DNA of 64,000 bases from Toxoplasma gondii ME49. Lineage: Eukaryota; Apicomplexa; Conoidasida; Eucoccidiorida; Sarcocystidae. Shown piece after piece: positions 1 through 11,993 of this stretch; the first letter of the stretch is position 1, and each line of letters starts with the position of its first letter. Position numbers and translations under genes: made by a program. Under the pieces are notes generated by a model. The model was not told the DNA's origin, searched no databases, and was given only the letters and a program-made list of their open reading frames with translations. The DNA is taken from positions 3,247,885-3,311,884 of the forward strand of contig NC_031472.1 in NCBI RefSeq assembly GCF_000006565.2, written 5' to 3'.

Positions 1-90
1 CGTAGAGCGCTTCCGTAACTGTCCAGGTTGACGTGGTACGGAAGGCTAGGCTACCGTCGCATCCTAGGGCCCCACCTAGCGCTTTGACGT
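1..90. repeat. End of a truncated family A monomer (j block)
   Basis: This is the last part of a monomer that begins outside the window. The stretch with CAGGTTGACGTGGTACG and CCACCTAGCGC matches the j block that precedes the next anchor at about 8,340-8,418 and 11,930-11,993, so the array continues leftwards. Confidence 0.8.
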
Positions 91-1852
91 GATCATCAAC
101 AGTTCCTCCGCATTCCGATGGCGTGCCCTTTATCTCGGACACCAGCAAGCATCTCCTTTGTTTAGCCTCCATGCAGTAGTGAACACAACACAAGAGGCAC
201 ACGGTGCTGATGTCCTCGTACGGGTAACTCGCATCCGAGAGCATGATGTCGCCCCAACAGCGAAAACAATGCGTATTGCCTTTGCTCGCTGTTGTGTCGA
301 ATATCCCGATTAGCGGTTCAGCGTGCTTTGTGTGCCACTATACTATCCAGTGTTCTGCATGCATCAAGCACATTGCGGTAATTCTGCAGTCTGCGCACGT
401 CTCCACTCGGATCGATGTGCATCTCTGTAGGGAGAGAGGGGGAGATCCTAGAGTCGTTTCGACCATGTCGACATGAGGTATGTCGATGCGCACTGTGGTA
501 TGTCGTGTACTGCCGGAATGTCTGCTGGCAGTCGGTCCACCTTCTGACACCATCCCTGTACCACTGACGCAGGGGCCTCGCAGGGCAGTCGTCTATGAAA
601 AGCTCTGATTGTGTCACCGCGACAGCAGCTGCTGTTCAGCTGGCAGTGCTCGTGGATTATGATAGCCCGGTGTGTATCACCGGGACAGGAGCTGTTGTTC
701 AGGTCGTTGGCTCCGTGGAGTTGTCGATCATGAATATGTGGGGGCAGCAGTTGTGGGCGTGAACTCGTGGCGGTGATTGAGAATCATGGAGATGCTGCCA
801 GTCGCGTCGTGTGGTCACGCCACGTCTGTTACTCAATGCAATACCGGCGCCGTGCACTGCCCAAGCACTGTGACGTGTGCCGAGATGCATTCGCGTCACA
901 CGGCATGATTGTTGCACGGGGCCAGCTGGGTCTTTTTGCGGTTCTCTCAAAGTTGGTAGGCGTGCACAAACGGCTCGAGCACGGTGGAAACGAGAGTTGG
1001 TGCACGAGGGGCGGACAGCGTGAGGGACTCGCACAGATGCGGGGTGGGTAACCTCGACGACAAAAGACAGTCAAGCTTTAGGAGTCCCACCGGCTGTCGG
1101 GGTGTCGGGGTTCTGTTTGCATCTGAGCCTGTGTGTCTGTGTGCGTAGGTGTTGCATGAGATTTTAGCATGACGCTACGCTAATGGCACGTTGCAGGTCT
1201 GCCTACTAGTGAAGGATAGAATGGATTGCGTCTTCCATGCGGCAAAGACGTTCTCCACTTGAATTCCGGTGTGTATCGCCAAGAGGCATTGCTAGTGCAT
1301 GCGACAGCTGTTGGGGTTGGATGTGGAAGTGGTAAAGGGCTATCGCCCCCGGCGTCCTATTCGCCTCGGTGAGAAGTGCTTCTGGATGCCATAGGCTCGT
1401 GTCCCACGGAGGGTGTGGAATAATGCATTTGGTTCGGTACTCCGCGCCACTGCCGGAATAGCTGCCTGTCTTCGACTGTTGATGGGGACAGTTGTGCGTT
1501 GCGGTTTCTTCCCAGGAAGCCCGCGTAAGGGCGCCATGATATGGCGACATTCAAACGCTGACGCCTACGATGGTAGATCGGCAAATGTGTTGCACCACCT
1601 CGGAACTATCTCTGACTATGTCACGAGTGAGAGGGTTCAGTGCGTCGGAGTAGCCACTGAAATGCGGTTGATCCTGTGCCAGTGGGCAGAACGCGTCTGT
1701 CGGTAATACAGCTGAGAGGACTGCGAAGCGACCGACACTATGTCGCCGTATCCTGCTCGGCTGAACACGTTCTGGCCTCAACTGTACAGTTTGACACGGT
1801 AGGTCACAGCAGGTCACTGCATCGACGCAGGTCCTACGAAACACTGGGACAA
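91..1852. repeat. Family A monomer 1 (a1-e1-g1)
   Basis: The a-block is an a1 variant with several private changes. The e1 block (about 760-1,050) recurs only in monomer 4, at an offset of 4,832 bp. The g1 to h part (about 1,040-1,550) recurs in monomers 3, 4 and 7, and partly in 6. Confidence 0.85.
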
Positions 1853-2527
1853 GATCACCAACGATTCCTCCACGTACCGATGGCGTGCCTTCTAATGCGG
1901 ACACCACCACGCATGTGCTCAATTTCGCCTTCGCATGTTTGTGAACGCGGCACAAGAGACGCATGGTGCTGATTTCCGCCTGTGGGTGACTGGCGTCCGA
2001 ATCACTTACGTAGCGTCATTGTCCATCCTCAGCCGTGTTGCCAGGCTCGCGTTTCCCTTGAATATCATGCTTAGCGGTTCAGGTTGTTGAATGTGCCACT
2101 ACTATCCAGCGCTCTGCATACTTCCAACAGAATGCGATACCACTGCAGCGTGCGTGTGTCTCCACTCGGCTGGATACGCGTGTCTGTCGACAGTGAGGGG
2201 AGAGATCCTAGAGTCGTTTCGACCACGTCGACATGAGGTATGCCGATGCGCACTGCGGTGTGTTGTGTGCTGCCGGAACGTCTGCTGGCAGTCGGTCCAC
2301 CTTTTGGTGTCGTCACTGTTCTACTGACGGGGCGACCTCAAAATCAATGTCCTGTAACAGTAGCTGCATGTGTGTCACCGGGGCAGCAAAAACTGCTGTT
2401 CATGTCGTGGTGCTCGTAGATTCGTCGATCACGACGGATTGGTACAGCAGGTGTGGACGTGAATTCCTGGTGGTGGTTGAGAGCCGGGGAGAGAGTGTCA
2501 GGCGCGTTGCGTACGGTTGCGCCACGC

Positions 2528-2547
2528 NNNNNNNNNNNNNNNNNNNN
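2528..2547. other. Assembly gap, 20 N, true size about 266 bp
   Basis: The intact equivalent in monomer 5 spans about 7,368-7,633, and the one in monomer 9 spans about 14,302-14,565. Both place roughly 265 bases between the two flanks, so the N count is a placeholder. Confidence 0.85.
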
Positions 2548-2604
2548 CCGGTGATGGAGTGGTCCGTGCACGTTGGCAGCTGTGGGTGCGTCTGACTCTC
2601 GGAT

Positions 2605-2620
2605 GTAGCATGCCTGCTAC
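2605..2620. other. Short hairpin, GTAGCA/TGCTAC with 4-nt loop
   Basis: A perfect 6-bp inverted repeat around TGCC is followed within 25 bases by the 10-bp palindrome ACTGATCAGT. The same arrangement is present at 7,691-7,706 and 14,622-14,637, always at the start of the g2 block. It is too weak for a transcription terminator call; it may be a recombination-prone site or chance. Confidence 0.4.
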
Positions 2621-3380
2621 GTAGCGCTGCAGTTATACTGACTGATCAGTGCGACTGTTACTGACCTTTCCGCCACGACACAGCGCATCTCTTGGTGGGG
2701 AGGCGTCGTGAACCACTGCGGCGGGATGGCCAGTGCATGCGACAGCAGGTGAGCTCGGCGATGGACGTGGACAAATGGCCATCGTGTAGAACGGCCCTGT
2801 CGCACTGATGGCAAGCGTCTGTGGCTGCAGCAGGTCGTGGTCCACGAGAAGGGTTCGAGGTAATGAGGCCCTTTTTTCGTCATCCGTGCATCTTGCCAGG
2901 TTCTCTGTTGTCGCCCGCGGGTCGCGCCAAAGAGCTGATTGCTGTTGCGTATTGTTCTTTGTAATGCTGTGTTGCCTGTCGCCGTCAGCGACAGCGGACC
3001 AGGCTAGAGCGCGATGGCTATATGCAGCAGCTGAGGCCGACCAACGTGGACCATCAGATATGTCGCCACACCTGGCGGCTGTGTCTGACTCTGTCATCAA
3101 TACGGGTCCGGCACATCTCAGTATCCAGTGGAGCGATTGTCACTTTGTGCCAGTTGAGTCGAGTCAGCAGAACGCGTGGGGGGAAATTAAAGGTGAGATG
3201 GGGTACGCAGCGGTCGGAGCTCTTCCACTGTTTCGTGTGTCGAAGAGCGCTACCTCAACTATGTAGGTGAAGAGGGTACGCGATGCCAGGTCATTGGATC
3301 GCCCCGGTGACCCGTACAACAACGTAACGTGGCACGTAACGGTTTCGGAGCATGCAAGCGACTTGACGAATGGCGTCGAC

Positions 3381-4983
3381 ATCACCGGCGACATGTCTGC
3401 ATCGGCCTCCGCGTGGCAGCGAATTCGATGCACGTCGCTCTCGGCGCTGATTTCCGCGCACGACTAACTCGCATCTGAATGCATGATGCGGCCTCAACAC
3501 CGAAAACTATATGTCTTACCAGTGCTCGCGTTTGCGTTGAGGATCGCGAGTAGAGATTCTCGTTGCCATGTGTGCCACTACTATTCCACAGAATGCGTTA
3601 ACACTGCAGCGTGCGAATGTCTCGACTCAGCTGCATATGCGTGTCTGTCGATGGAGGTCCGCTAGTCGTTTCGACAATGTCTGCACGATGTGTACCGATG
3701 CGCGCTGGGGTGTATACTGGCAGAGCGTCTGCTGGTGGTCGGTCCACCTTTTGGTATCGTCACTGTTCTACTGGCGGGGCGGCCTCGAAAGCAATGTCCT
3801 CTAACAGTAGCTGTATGTGCGTCGCCGAGGCAGCAGCTGTCTTCATGTCCTGTCTTCATGGCTTTGTCGATCGTGTCAGCATAGTACTACAGTTGTGCAC
3901 ATGGACTCTTGATGGTGATCGGGACTCACGGAGAGAGTGTCAGGCGCGTTGCGCGCGGTCGCGCCACGTCTGCGATTTAATGCAGTGGCGCTGTGACGGG
4001 TGTCTAGATGCATTCGCGTCACACGGCATGATTGTTGCATGGGACCAGCTTGGTTTTTTTGCGGTTCTCTCAAAGTTGGTAGGCTTGCACACGCGGCTCG
4101 AGCACGGTGGAAACGAGAGTTGGTACACGAGGGGCGGACAGCGTGAGGGACTCGCACAGATGCGGGGTGGGTAACCTCGACGACAAAAGACAGTCAAGCT
4201 TTAGGAGTCCCACCGGCTGTCGGGGTGTCGGGGTTCTGTTTGCATCTGAGCCTGTGTGTCTGTGTGCGTAGGTGTTGCATGAGATTTTAGCATGACGCTA
4301 CGCTAATGGCACGTTGCAGGTCTGCCTACTAGTGAAGGATAGAATGGATTGCGTCTTCCATGCGGCAAAGACGTTCTTCACTTGAATTCCGGTGTGTATC
4401 GCCAAGAGGCATTGCTAGTGCATGCGACAGCTGTTGGGGTTGGATGTGGAAGTGGTAAAGGGCTATCGCCCCCGGCGTCCTATTCGCCTCGGTGAGAAGT
4501 GCTTCTGGATGCCATAGGCTCGTGTCCCACGGAGGGTGTGGAATAATGCATTTGGTTCGGTACTCCGCGCCACTGCCGGAATAGCTGCCTGTCTTCGACT
4601 GTTGATGGGGACAGTTGTGCGTTGCGGTTTCTTCCCAGGAAGCCCGCGTAAGGGCGCCATGATATGGCGACACTCATACCCTGATGCCAACGTCGGTGTA
4701 TCAAGAGATGCGCGGCGACACTTCGGAGCGGCTGCTGACGTTGGCGTCGGTGGACGGGTTCAGCGCATTGCAGATGGTAGTACCACGAGAATCATTTTGT
4801 GCCAGTCAAGTCGAGTCAGCAGAAGATTGCGCGGGCAATGCAGCAATAACGAGGTATGCAGCGGTCGTCAATATTCCACCATGGCATGTATATAGTGGAG
4901 CGCTTTCTTAACTATGCAGCTTGACGCTGTACGTGAGGCCAGGCCACTGACGCGCCCCTGTGACCCACGGGGCACTGGGACAA
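3381..4983. repeat. Family A monomer 3 (degenerate a, e3-g1)
   Basis: The start block is strongly altered: the usual CAACGGTTCCTCC core is replaced by unrelated bases. From about 3,470 it rejoins the family, with the e3 block shared with monomers 6, 7, 8 and 10. The i-block (about 4,680-4,800) has its own variant, partly shared with monomer 7. Confidence 0.8.
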
Positions 4984-6691
4984 GATCACCAACGGTTCCT
5001 CCACGTACCGATGGCGTGCCTTCTAATGCGGACACAACCACGCATGTGCTCAATTTAGCCTTCGCATGTTTGTGAACGCGGCACAAGAGACACATGGTGC
5101 TGATTTCCGGCTGCGGGTGACTGGCGTCCGAATCCACTACGTCACATCATTGTCGATACTCAGCCGTGTTGCCAGGCTCGCGTTTCCCTTGAATATCATG
5201 CTTAGCGGTTCAGGTTGTTGAATGTGCCACTACTATCCAGCGCTCTGCATACTTCCAACAGAATGCGATACCACTGCAGCGTGCGTGTGTCTCCACTCGG
5301 CTGGATACGCGTGTCTGTCGACAGTGAGGGGAGAGATCCTAGAGTCGTTTCGACCACGTCGACATGAGGTATGCCGATGCGCACTGCGGTGTGTTGTGTG
5401 CTGCCGGAACGTCTGCTGGCAGTCGGTCCACCTTTTGGTATCGTCACTGTTCTACTGACGGGGCGACCTCAAAATCAATGTTCTGTAACAGTAGCTGCAT
5501 GTGTGTCACCGGGGCAGCAAAAACTGCTGTTCACGTCGTTGGCTCCGTGGATTTGTTGATCATGATTATGTGGGGGCAGCAGTTGTGGGCGTGAACTCGT
5601 GGCGGTGATTGAGAATCATGGAGATGCTGCCAGTCGCGTCGTGTGGTCACGCCACGTCTGTTACTCAATGCAATACCGGCGCCGTGCACTGCCCAAGCAC
5701 TGTGACGTGTGCCGAGATGCATTCGCGTCACACGGCATGATTGTTGCACGGGGCCAGCTGGGTCTTTTTGCGGTTCTCTCAAAGTTGGTAGGCGTGCACA
5801 AACGGCTCGAGCACGGTGGAAACGAGAGTTGGTGCACGAGGGGCGTCCAGCGTGAGGGACTCGCACAGAGGCGGGGTGGGTAACCTCGACGACAAAAGAC
5901 AGTCAAGCTTTAGGAGTCCCACCGGCTGTCGGGGTGTCGGGGTTCTGTTTGCATCTGAGCCTGTGTGTCTGTGTGCGTAGGTGTTGCATGAGATTTTAGC
6001 ATGACGCTACGCTAATGGCACGTTGCAGGTCTGCCTACTAGTGAAGGATAGAATGGATTGCGTCTTCCATGCGGCAAAGACGTTCTTCACTTGAATTCCG
6101 GTGTGTATCGCCAAGAGGCATTGCTAGTGCATGCGACAGCTGTTGGGGTTGGATGTGGAAGTGGTAAAGGGCTATCGCCCCCGGCGTCCTATTCGCCTCG
6201 GTGAGAAGTGCTTCTGGATGCCATAGGCTCGTGTCCCACGGAGGGTGTGGAATAATGCATTTGGTTCGGTACTCCGCGCCACTGCCGGAATAGCTGCCTG
6301 TCTTCGACTGTTGATGGGGACAGTTGTGCGTTGCGGTTTCTTCCCAGGAAGCCCGCGTAAGGGCGCCATGATATGGCGACATTCAAACGCTGACGCCTAC
6401 GATGGTAGATCGGCAAATGCGTTGCACCACCTCGGAACTATCTCTGACTATGTCACGAGTGAGCGGGTTCAGCGAGTCGAGGTAGCCACTGAAATGCGGC
6501 TGATCCAGTGCCAGTTGAGTCCGGTCAGCAGAGGACTGCGAGGGGAATAGATCGATAACGAGGTATGCAACGGTCGTCAGTATTCCGCCGTATCATGTGT
6601 TTGGTAGCCCTCTTTCATCACTATGCAGCTCCATGCGGTACGCTACGCCAGGTCACTGACGTGCCCGGCGTCCCGCAGGGTACTGGGACAA
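4984..6691. repeat. Family A monomer 4 (a2-e1-g1)
   Basis: The first 550 bases match monomer 2 at an offset of 3,131 bp. The e1-g1 part then matches monomer 1. It is a junction of two monomer lineages, and the switch occurs near 5,530. Confidence 0.85.
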
Positions 6692-8418
6692 GATCACCAA
6701 CGATTCCTCCACCTACAGATGGCGTGCCTTCTAATGCGGACACCACCACGCATGTGCTCAATTTCGCCTTCGCATGTTTGTGAACGCGGCACAAGAGACA
6801 CATGGTGCTGATTTCCGCCTGCGGGTGACTGGCGTCCGAATCACTTACGTAGCGTCATTGTCGATACTCAGCCGTGTTGCCAGGCTCGCGTTTCCCTTGA
6901 ATATCATGCTTAGCGGTTCAGGTTGTTGAATGTGCCACTACTATCCAGCGCTCTGCATTACTTCCAACAGAATGCGATACCACTGCAGCGTGCGTGTGTC
7001 TCCACTCGGCTGGATACGCGTGTCTGTCGACAGTGAGGGGAGAGATCCTAGAGTCGTTTCGACCACGTCGACATGAGGTATGCCGATGCGCACTGCGGTG
7101 TGTTGTGTGCTGCCGGAACGTCTGCTGGCAGTCGGTCCACCTTTTGGTGTCGTCACTGTTCTACTGACGGGGCGACCTCAAAATCAATGTCCTGTAACAG
7201 TAGCTGCATGTGTGTCACCGGGGCAGCAAAAACTGCTGTTCATGTCGTGGTGCTCGTAGATTCGTCGATCACGACGGATTGGTACAGCAGGTGTGGACGT
7301 GAATTCCTGGTGGTGGTTGAGAGCCGGGGAGAGAGTGTCAGGCGCGTTGCGTACGGTTGCGCCACGCGAGTAACTGAGTGCAGCGCAGGCACACAACACT
7401 GCTCTTTGGTCGGTGCGAGTACCTCGAGGTGTTAGCGGTCTCTGGCAGAATTGTCAAAAGGCGTTGATTCGTGGTGTTGGACGAAAGATGGTACGTTGTT
7501 AACGGAGGAGGACTGGACACAGTGGGGACGGGAATGGTCGGGAACGGCTGGAGAGCATGCGAGCGTCGAACGCGTGCTTCAGAGGAAGCGGTGAAGATGA
7601 AGTTGTGGACCAGTATCAGTTGCAGTCGAGATCGGGGTGGTGGGGTCGTCCGTGCACGTGGGCAGCTGTGGGTGCGTCTGACTCTCGGATGTAGCATGCC
7701 TGCTACGTAGCGCTGCAGTTATACTGACTGATCAGTGCAACTGTTACTGACCTTTCCGCCACGACACAGCGCATCTCTTGGTGGGGAGGCGTCGTGAACC
7801 ACTGCGGCGGGATGGCCAGTGCATGCGACAGCAGGTGAGCTCGGCGATGGACGTGGACAAATGGCCATCGTGTAGAACGGCCCTGTCGCACTGATGGCAA
7901 GCGTCTGTGGCTGCAGCAGGTCGTGGTCCACGAGAAGGGTTCGAGGTAATGAGGCCCTTTTTTCGTCATCCGTGCATCTTGCCAGGTTCTCTGTTGTCGC
8001 CCGCGGGTCGCGCCAAAGAGCTGGCTGCTGTTGCATATTATTCTTTGTAATGCTGTGTTGCCTGTCGCCGTCAGCGACAGCGGACCAGGCTAGAGCGCGA
8101 TGGCTATATGCAGCAGCTGAGGCCGACCAACGTGGACCATCAGATATGTCGCCACACCTTGGAGCCGCGTCTGACGTTCCCATCGGAGAAGGGGTCCAGC
8201 ATATCGCAGTAGGTAGTGAGATGCGGATTATCTTGTCCCATTGGAGACGAGTTGCCAAAACGCATGGGCGGGTGTCACCAGCGACACGGGATTGGAAGTC
8301 GCCTGCATTACCCCGCCTCATCGTGGTCGGTTGAGCTGTGCTTCAACTACGCAGCCGGACGAGGTACGCCAGGCAAGGTCACCGTCGCAACCTAGAGGTC
8401 CACCTAGCGCCTAGACGT
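6692..8418. repeat. Family A monomer 5 (a2-e2-g2), intact reference for the a2/e2 class
   Basis: This is the best complete a2-e2-g2 monomer and serves as the ruler for the gap in monomer 2. The i-block after about 8,160 is again private, as in most monomers. Confidence 0.85.
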
Positions 8419-10508
8419 GATCATCAACGGTTCCTCCGCATACCGATGGCGTGCCCTCTATCTCGGACACCATCAAGCTTCTGCAGTGTTTAGCCTCCGT
8501 GTGTTCGTGAACGAGGCACAAGAGACACACGGTGCTGACTCCCGAGTGCGGGTCAGTCGTCTTCCATTCTGCGGCATGGCATCATTCTGGCTAATCAGCC
8601 GCGTTGCCAGTTTCGCTTTTCCCTTGAATATCGTGGTTAGCAGTTCAGGTTGATGAGTGCGCCACTATACTATCCAGTGCTCTGCATACTTCAAACAGAA
8701 TGCGTTACCACTGCAGCGTGCGAATGTCTCGACTCAGCTGCATATGCGTGTCTGTCGATGGAGGTCCGCTAGTCGTTTCGACAATGTCTGCACGATGTGT
8801 ATCGATGCGCGCTGGGGTGTATACTGGCAGAGAGTCTGCTGGTGGTCGGTCCACCTTTTGGTATCGTCACTGTTCTACTGGCGGGGCGGCCTCGAAAGCA
8901 ATGTCCTCTAACAGTAGCTGTATGTGCGTCGCCGAGGCAGCAGCTGTCTTCATGTCCTGTCTTCATGGCTTTGTCGATCGTGTCAGCATAGTACTACAGT
9001 TGTGCACATGGACTCTTGATGGTGATCGGGACTCACGGAGAGAGTGTCAGGCGCGTTGCGCGCGGTCGCGCCACGTCTGCGATTTAATGCAGTGGCGCTG
9101 TGACGGGTGTCTAGATGCATTCGCGTCACACGGCATGATTGTCGCATGGGACCAGCTTGGTTTTTTGCGGTTCTCTCAAAGTTGGTAGGCTTGCACACGC
9201 GGCTCGAGCACGGTGGAAACGAGAGTTGGTACACGAGGGGCGGACAGCGTGAGGGACTCGCACAGATGCGGGGTGGGTAACCTCGACGACAAAAGACAGT
9301 CAAGCTTTAGGAGTCCCACCGGCTGTCGGGGTGTCGGGGTTCTGTTTGCATCTGAGCCTGTGTGTCTGTGTGCGTAGGTGTTGCATGAGATTTTAGCATG
9401 ACGCTACGCTAATGGCACGTTGCAGGTCTGCCTACTAGTGAAGGATAGAATGGATTGCGTCTTCCATGCGGCAAAGACGTTCTCCACTTGAATTCCCGGT
9501 GTGTATCGCCAAGAGGCANNNNNNNNNNNNNNNNNNNNCACAGCGTTGCCCTGTCACCGCAGCGGGTACCTCGAGGGGATCGCGTTCGGCAGAATTCTCA
9601 GGTGTTGATTCGTGGCGGTCGATTAAAGGCTGTAGGCACACACAGATGGCCCGGACACGGTGGGCTCCAGAGTGGAGGACCGGAGCGCATGAGGGCGTGG
9701 CAGAGGTGTCCGGTAGGAGGTTGTGGCGACAAGTTAGTGAAGTAACGGCAGTTGCCGCTGCGACCGGGGTGTACAGTTCGTGTATGCATGGGCGTGTATG
9801 TATGAGTGGGCGCTGTGGGTTATGGTAGCATGGATGTTACGCGAGTCACAAGCTGCAGGCCTCCCTAATGAAGAAGTCCAGGGTGAACTGCGTCGTCCAT
9901 GCGGCAAAGGTATCTACTTGCGTGAAATGCCCAGTGATTGCGAGAGCAGGTGAGGCCGGATCTGAAAGTGGGCAAACGGCAACCGTGCTAGACGGCCCTG
10001 ACGTCTTGGTAGCATGTTCTTCTCGATGTCGGATGCTGACGGCCCACGGAGGCTGTGTATGGTCACGCGTTTGTTGCCGTGGTACACACATCAAGCGGCA
10101 AGGATGGATGGTGTTCACTGTTTGGTAACAGTTGTGCGTTGCGTTTTCTTCCCAGCAAGCTCATGTAAGGACGCCGCGCTAGGGTGACACACAACCGCTG
10201 ATGCGTAGCATTCTGGATCAGTAGATACGTAGCGACGCATCGGAGCTGCTTGTGACGTTGCTATCGGTGGACGGGTTCAGCACGTCGCAATACCTAGTAC
10301 CACGCGAATCATTTTGTGCCAGTCGAGTCGAGTCAGAAGAACGCGGGTGATGGTAATAGAGGTGAGAGAAGATAGGCAGCGGCCAGCATTATTTCGCCGT
10401 ATGTTGTGTCTGGACGAGATCTATTTTGTTTCTCATCTATGCAGCTTAACGTGGTACGCGAAGCCAGGTCACCATCGCAACCTAGAGGTCCACCTAGCGC
10501 CTAGACGT
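8419..10508. repeat. Family A monomer 6 (a1-e3-g1, gap, g3), probably two monomers collapsed
   Basis: At 2,090 bp it is the longest monomer, and it contains two g-like blocks (about 9,440-9,518 and 9,870-10,150) separated only by an N run. No other monomer has two. Restoring the path seen from monomer 7 into monomer 8 would give about 3.5 kb, close to two periods. Confidence 0.75.
9519..9538. other. Assembly gap, 20 N, probably hiding about 1.4 kb
   Basis: The left flank ends in a g1 block and the right flank begins inside a later e-block. In the monomer 7 to 8 path those two points lie 1,255 bp apart, plus about 186 bp from the second under-sized gap. The join is therefore either a collapsed monomer or a true rearrangement. 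Confidence 0.65.
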
Positions 10509-11993
10509 GATCATCAACGGTTCCTCCGCATACCGATGGCGTGCCCTCTATCTCGGACACCATCAAGCTTCTGCAGTGTTTAGCCTCCGTGTGTTCGTGA
10601 ACGAGGCACAAGAGACACACGGTGCTGACTCCCGAGTGCGGGTCAGACTTCTTCCATTCTGCGGCATGGCATCATTCTGGCTAATCAGCCGCGTTGCCAG
10701 TTTCGCTTTTCCCTTGAATATCGTGGTTAGCAGTTCAGGTTGATGAGTGCGCCACTATACTATCCAGTGCTCTGCATACTTCAAACAGAATGCGTTACCA
10801 CTGCAGCGTGCGAATGTCTCGACTCAGCTGCATATGCGTGTCTGTCGATGGAGGTCCGCTAGTCGTTTCGACAATGTCTGCACGATGTGTATCGATGCGC
10901 GCTGGGGTGTATACTGGCAGAGAGTCTGCTGGTGGTCGGTCCACCTTTTGGTATCGTCACTGTTCTACTGGCGGGGCGGCCTCGAAAGCAATGTCCTCTA
11001 ACAGTAGCTGTATGTGCGTCGCCGAGGCAGCAGCTGTCTNNNNNNNNNNNNNNNNNNNNCTTGGTTTTTTGCGGTTCTCTCAAGTTGGTAGGCTTGCACA
11101 CGCGGCTCGAGCACGGTGGAAACGAGAGTTGGTACACGAGGGGCGGACAGCGTGAGGGACTCGCACAGATGCGGGGTGGGTAACCTCGACGACAAAAGAC
11201 AGTCAAGCTTTAGGAGTCCCACCGGCTGTCGGGGTGTCGGGGTTCTGTTTGCATCTGAGCCTGTGTGTCTGTGTGCGTAGGTGTTGCATGAGATTTTAGC
11301 ATGACGCTACGCTAATGGCACGTTGCAGGTCTGCCTACTAGTGAAGGATAGAATGGATTACGTCTTCCATGCGGCAAAGACGTTCTCCACTTGAATTCCG
11401 GTGTGTATCGCCAAGAGGCATTGCTAGTGCATGCGACAGCTGTTGGGGTTGGATGTGGAAGTGGTAAAGGGCTATCGCCCCCGGCGTCCTATTCGCCTCG
11501 GTGAGAAGTGCTTCTGGATGCCATAGGCTCGTGTCCCAAGGAGGGTGTGGAATAATGCATTTGGTTCGGTACTCCGCGCCACTGCCGGAATAGCTGCCTG
11601 TCTTCGACTGTTGATGGGGACAGTTGTGCGTTGCGGTTTCTTCCCAGGAAGCCCGCGTAAGGGCGCCATGATATGGCGACATTCATACCCTGATGCCAAC
11701 GTCGGTGCATCAGGAGGTGCACGGCGACACTTCAGAGCGGCTGCTGACGTTGCTATCGGTGGACGGGTTCAGCACGTCGCAATACCTAGTACCACGCGAA
11801 TCATTTTGTGCCAGTCGAGTCGAGTCGGAAGAACGCGAGTGATGGTAATAGAGGTGAGAGAAGATAGGCAGCGGCCAGCATTATTCTGCCGTACGCTGAG
11901 TTTTGTCGAGAGCCTTTCTACCTCTGCAGGTTGACGCGGTACGCGAGGCAAGGTCACCGTCGCAACCTAGAGGTCCACCTAGCGCCTAGACGT
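10509..11993. repeat. Family A monomer 7 (a1-e3-g1), gapped
   Basis: The first 530 bases are almost identical to monomer 6 at an offset of 2,090 bp. The i/j blocks after about 11,690 combine a monomer-3-like piece with the piece otherwise seen with g3. Confidence 0.85.
11040..11059. other. Assembly gap, 20 N, true size about 206 bp
   Basis: In monomer 6 the same two flanks (CAGCTGTCT and CTTGGTTTTTTGCGG) are separated by about 8,950-9,155. Confidence 0.85.

Larger units (their letters stand above)
1853..3380. repeat. Family A monomer 2 (a2-e2-g2), gapped
   Basis: The a2 form is shared with monomers 4 and 5. The e2 and g2 parts match monomer 5 at an offset of 4,840 bp before the N run and 5,086 bp after it, so about 246 extra bases are hidden in the gap. 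The last 300 bases (about 3,070-3,380) diverge from every other monomer. Confidence 0.85.

Noticed and set aside
1206..11682. 114-codon minus-strand frame present in four family A monomers
   Set aside because: The copies are almost identical, so openness in all four is one event, not evidence of selection. The other monomer classes lack it.
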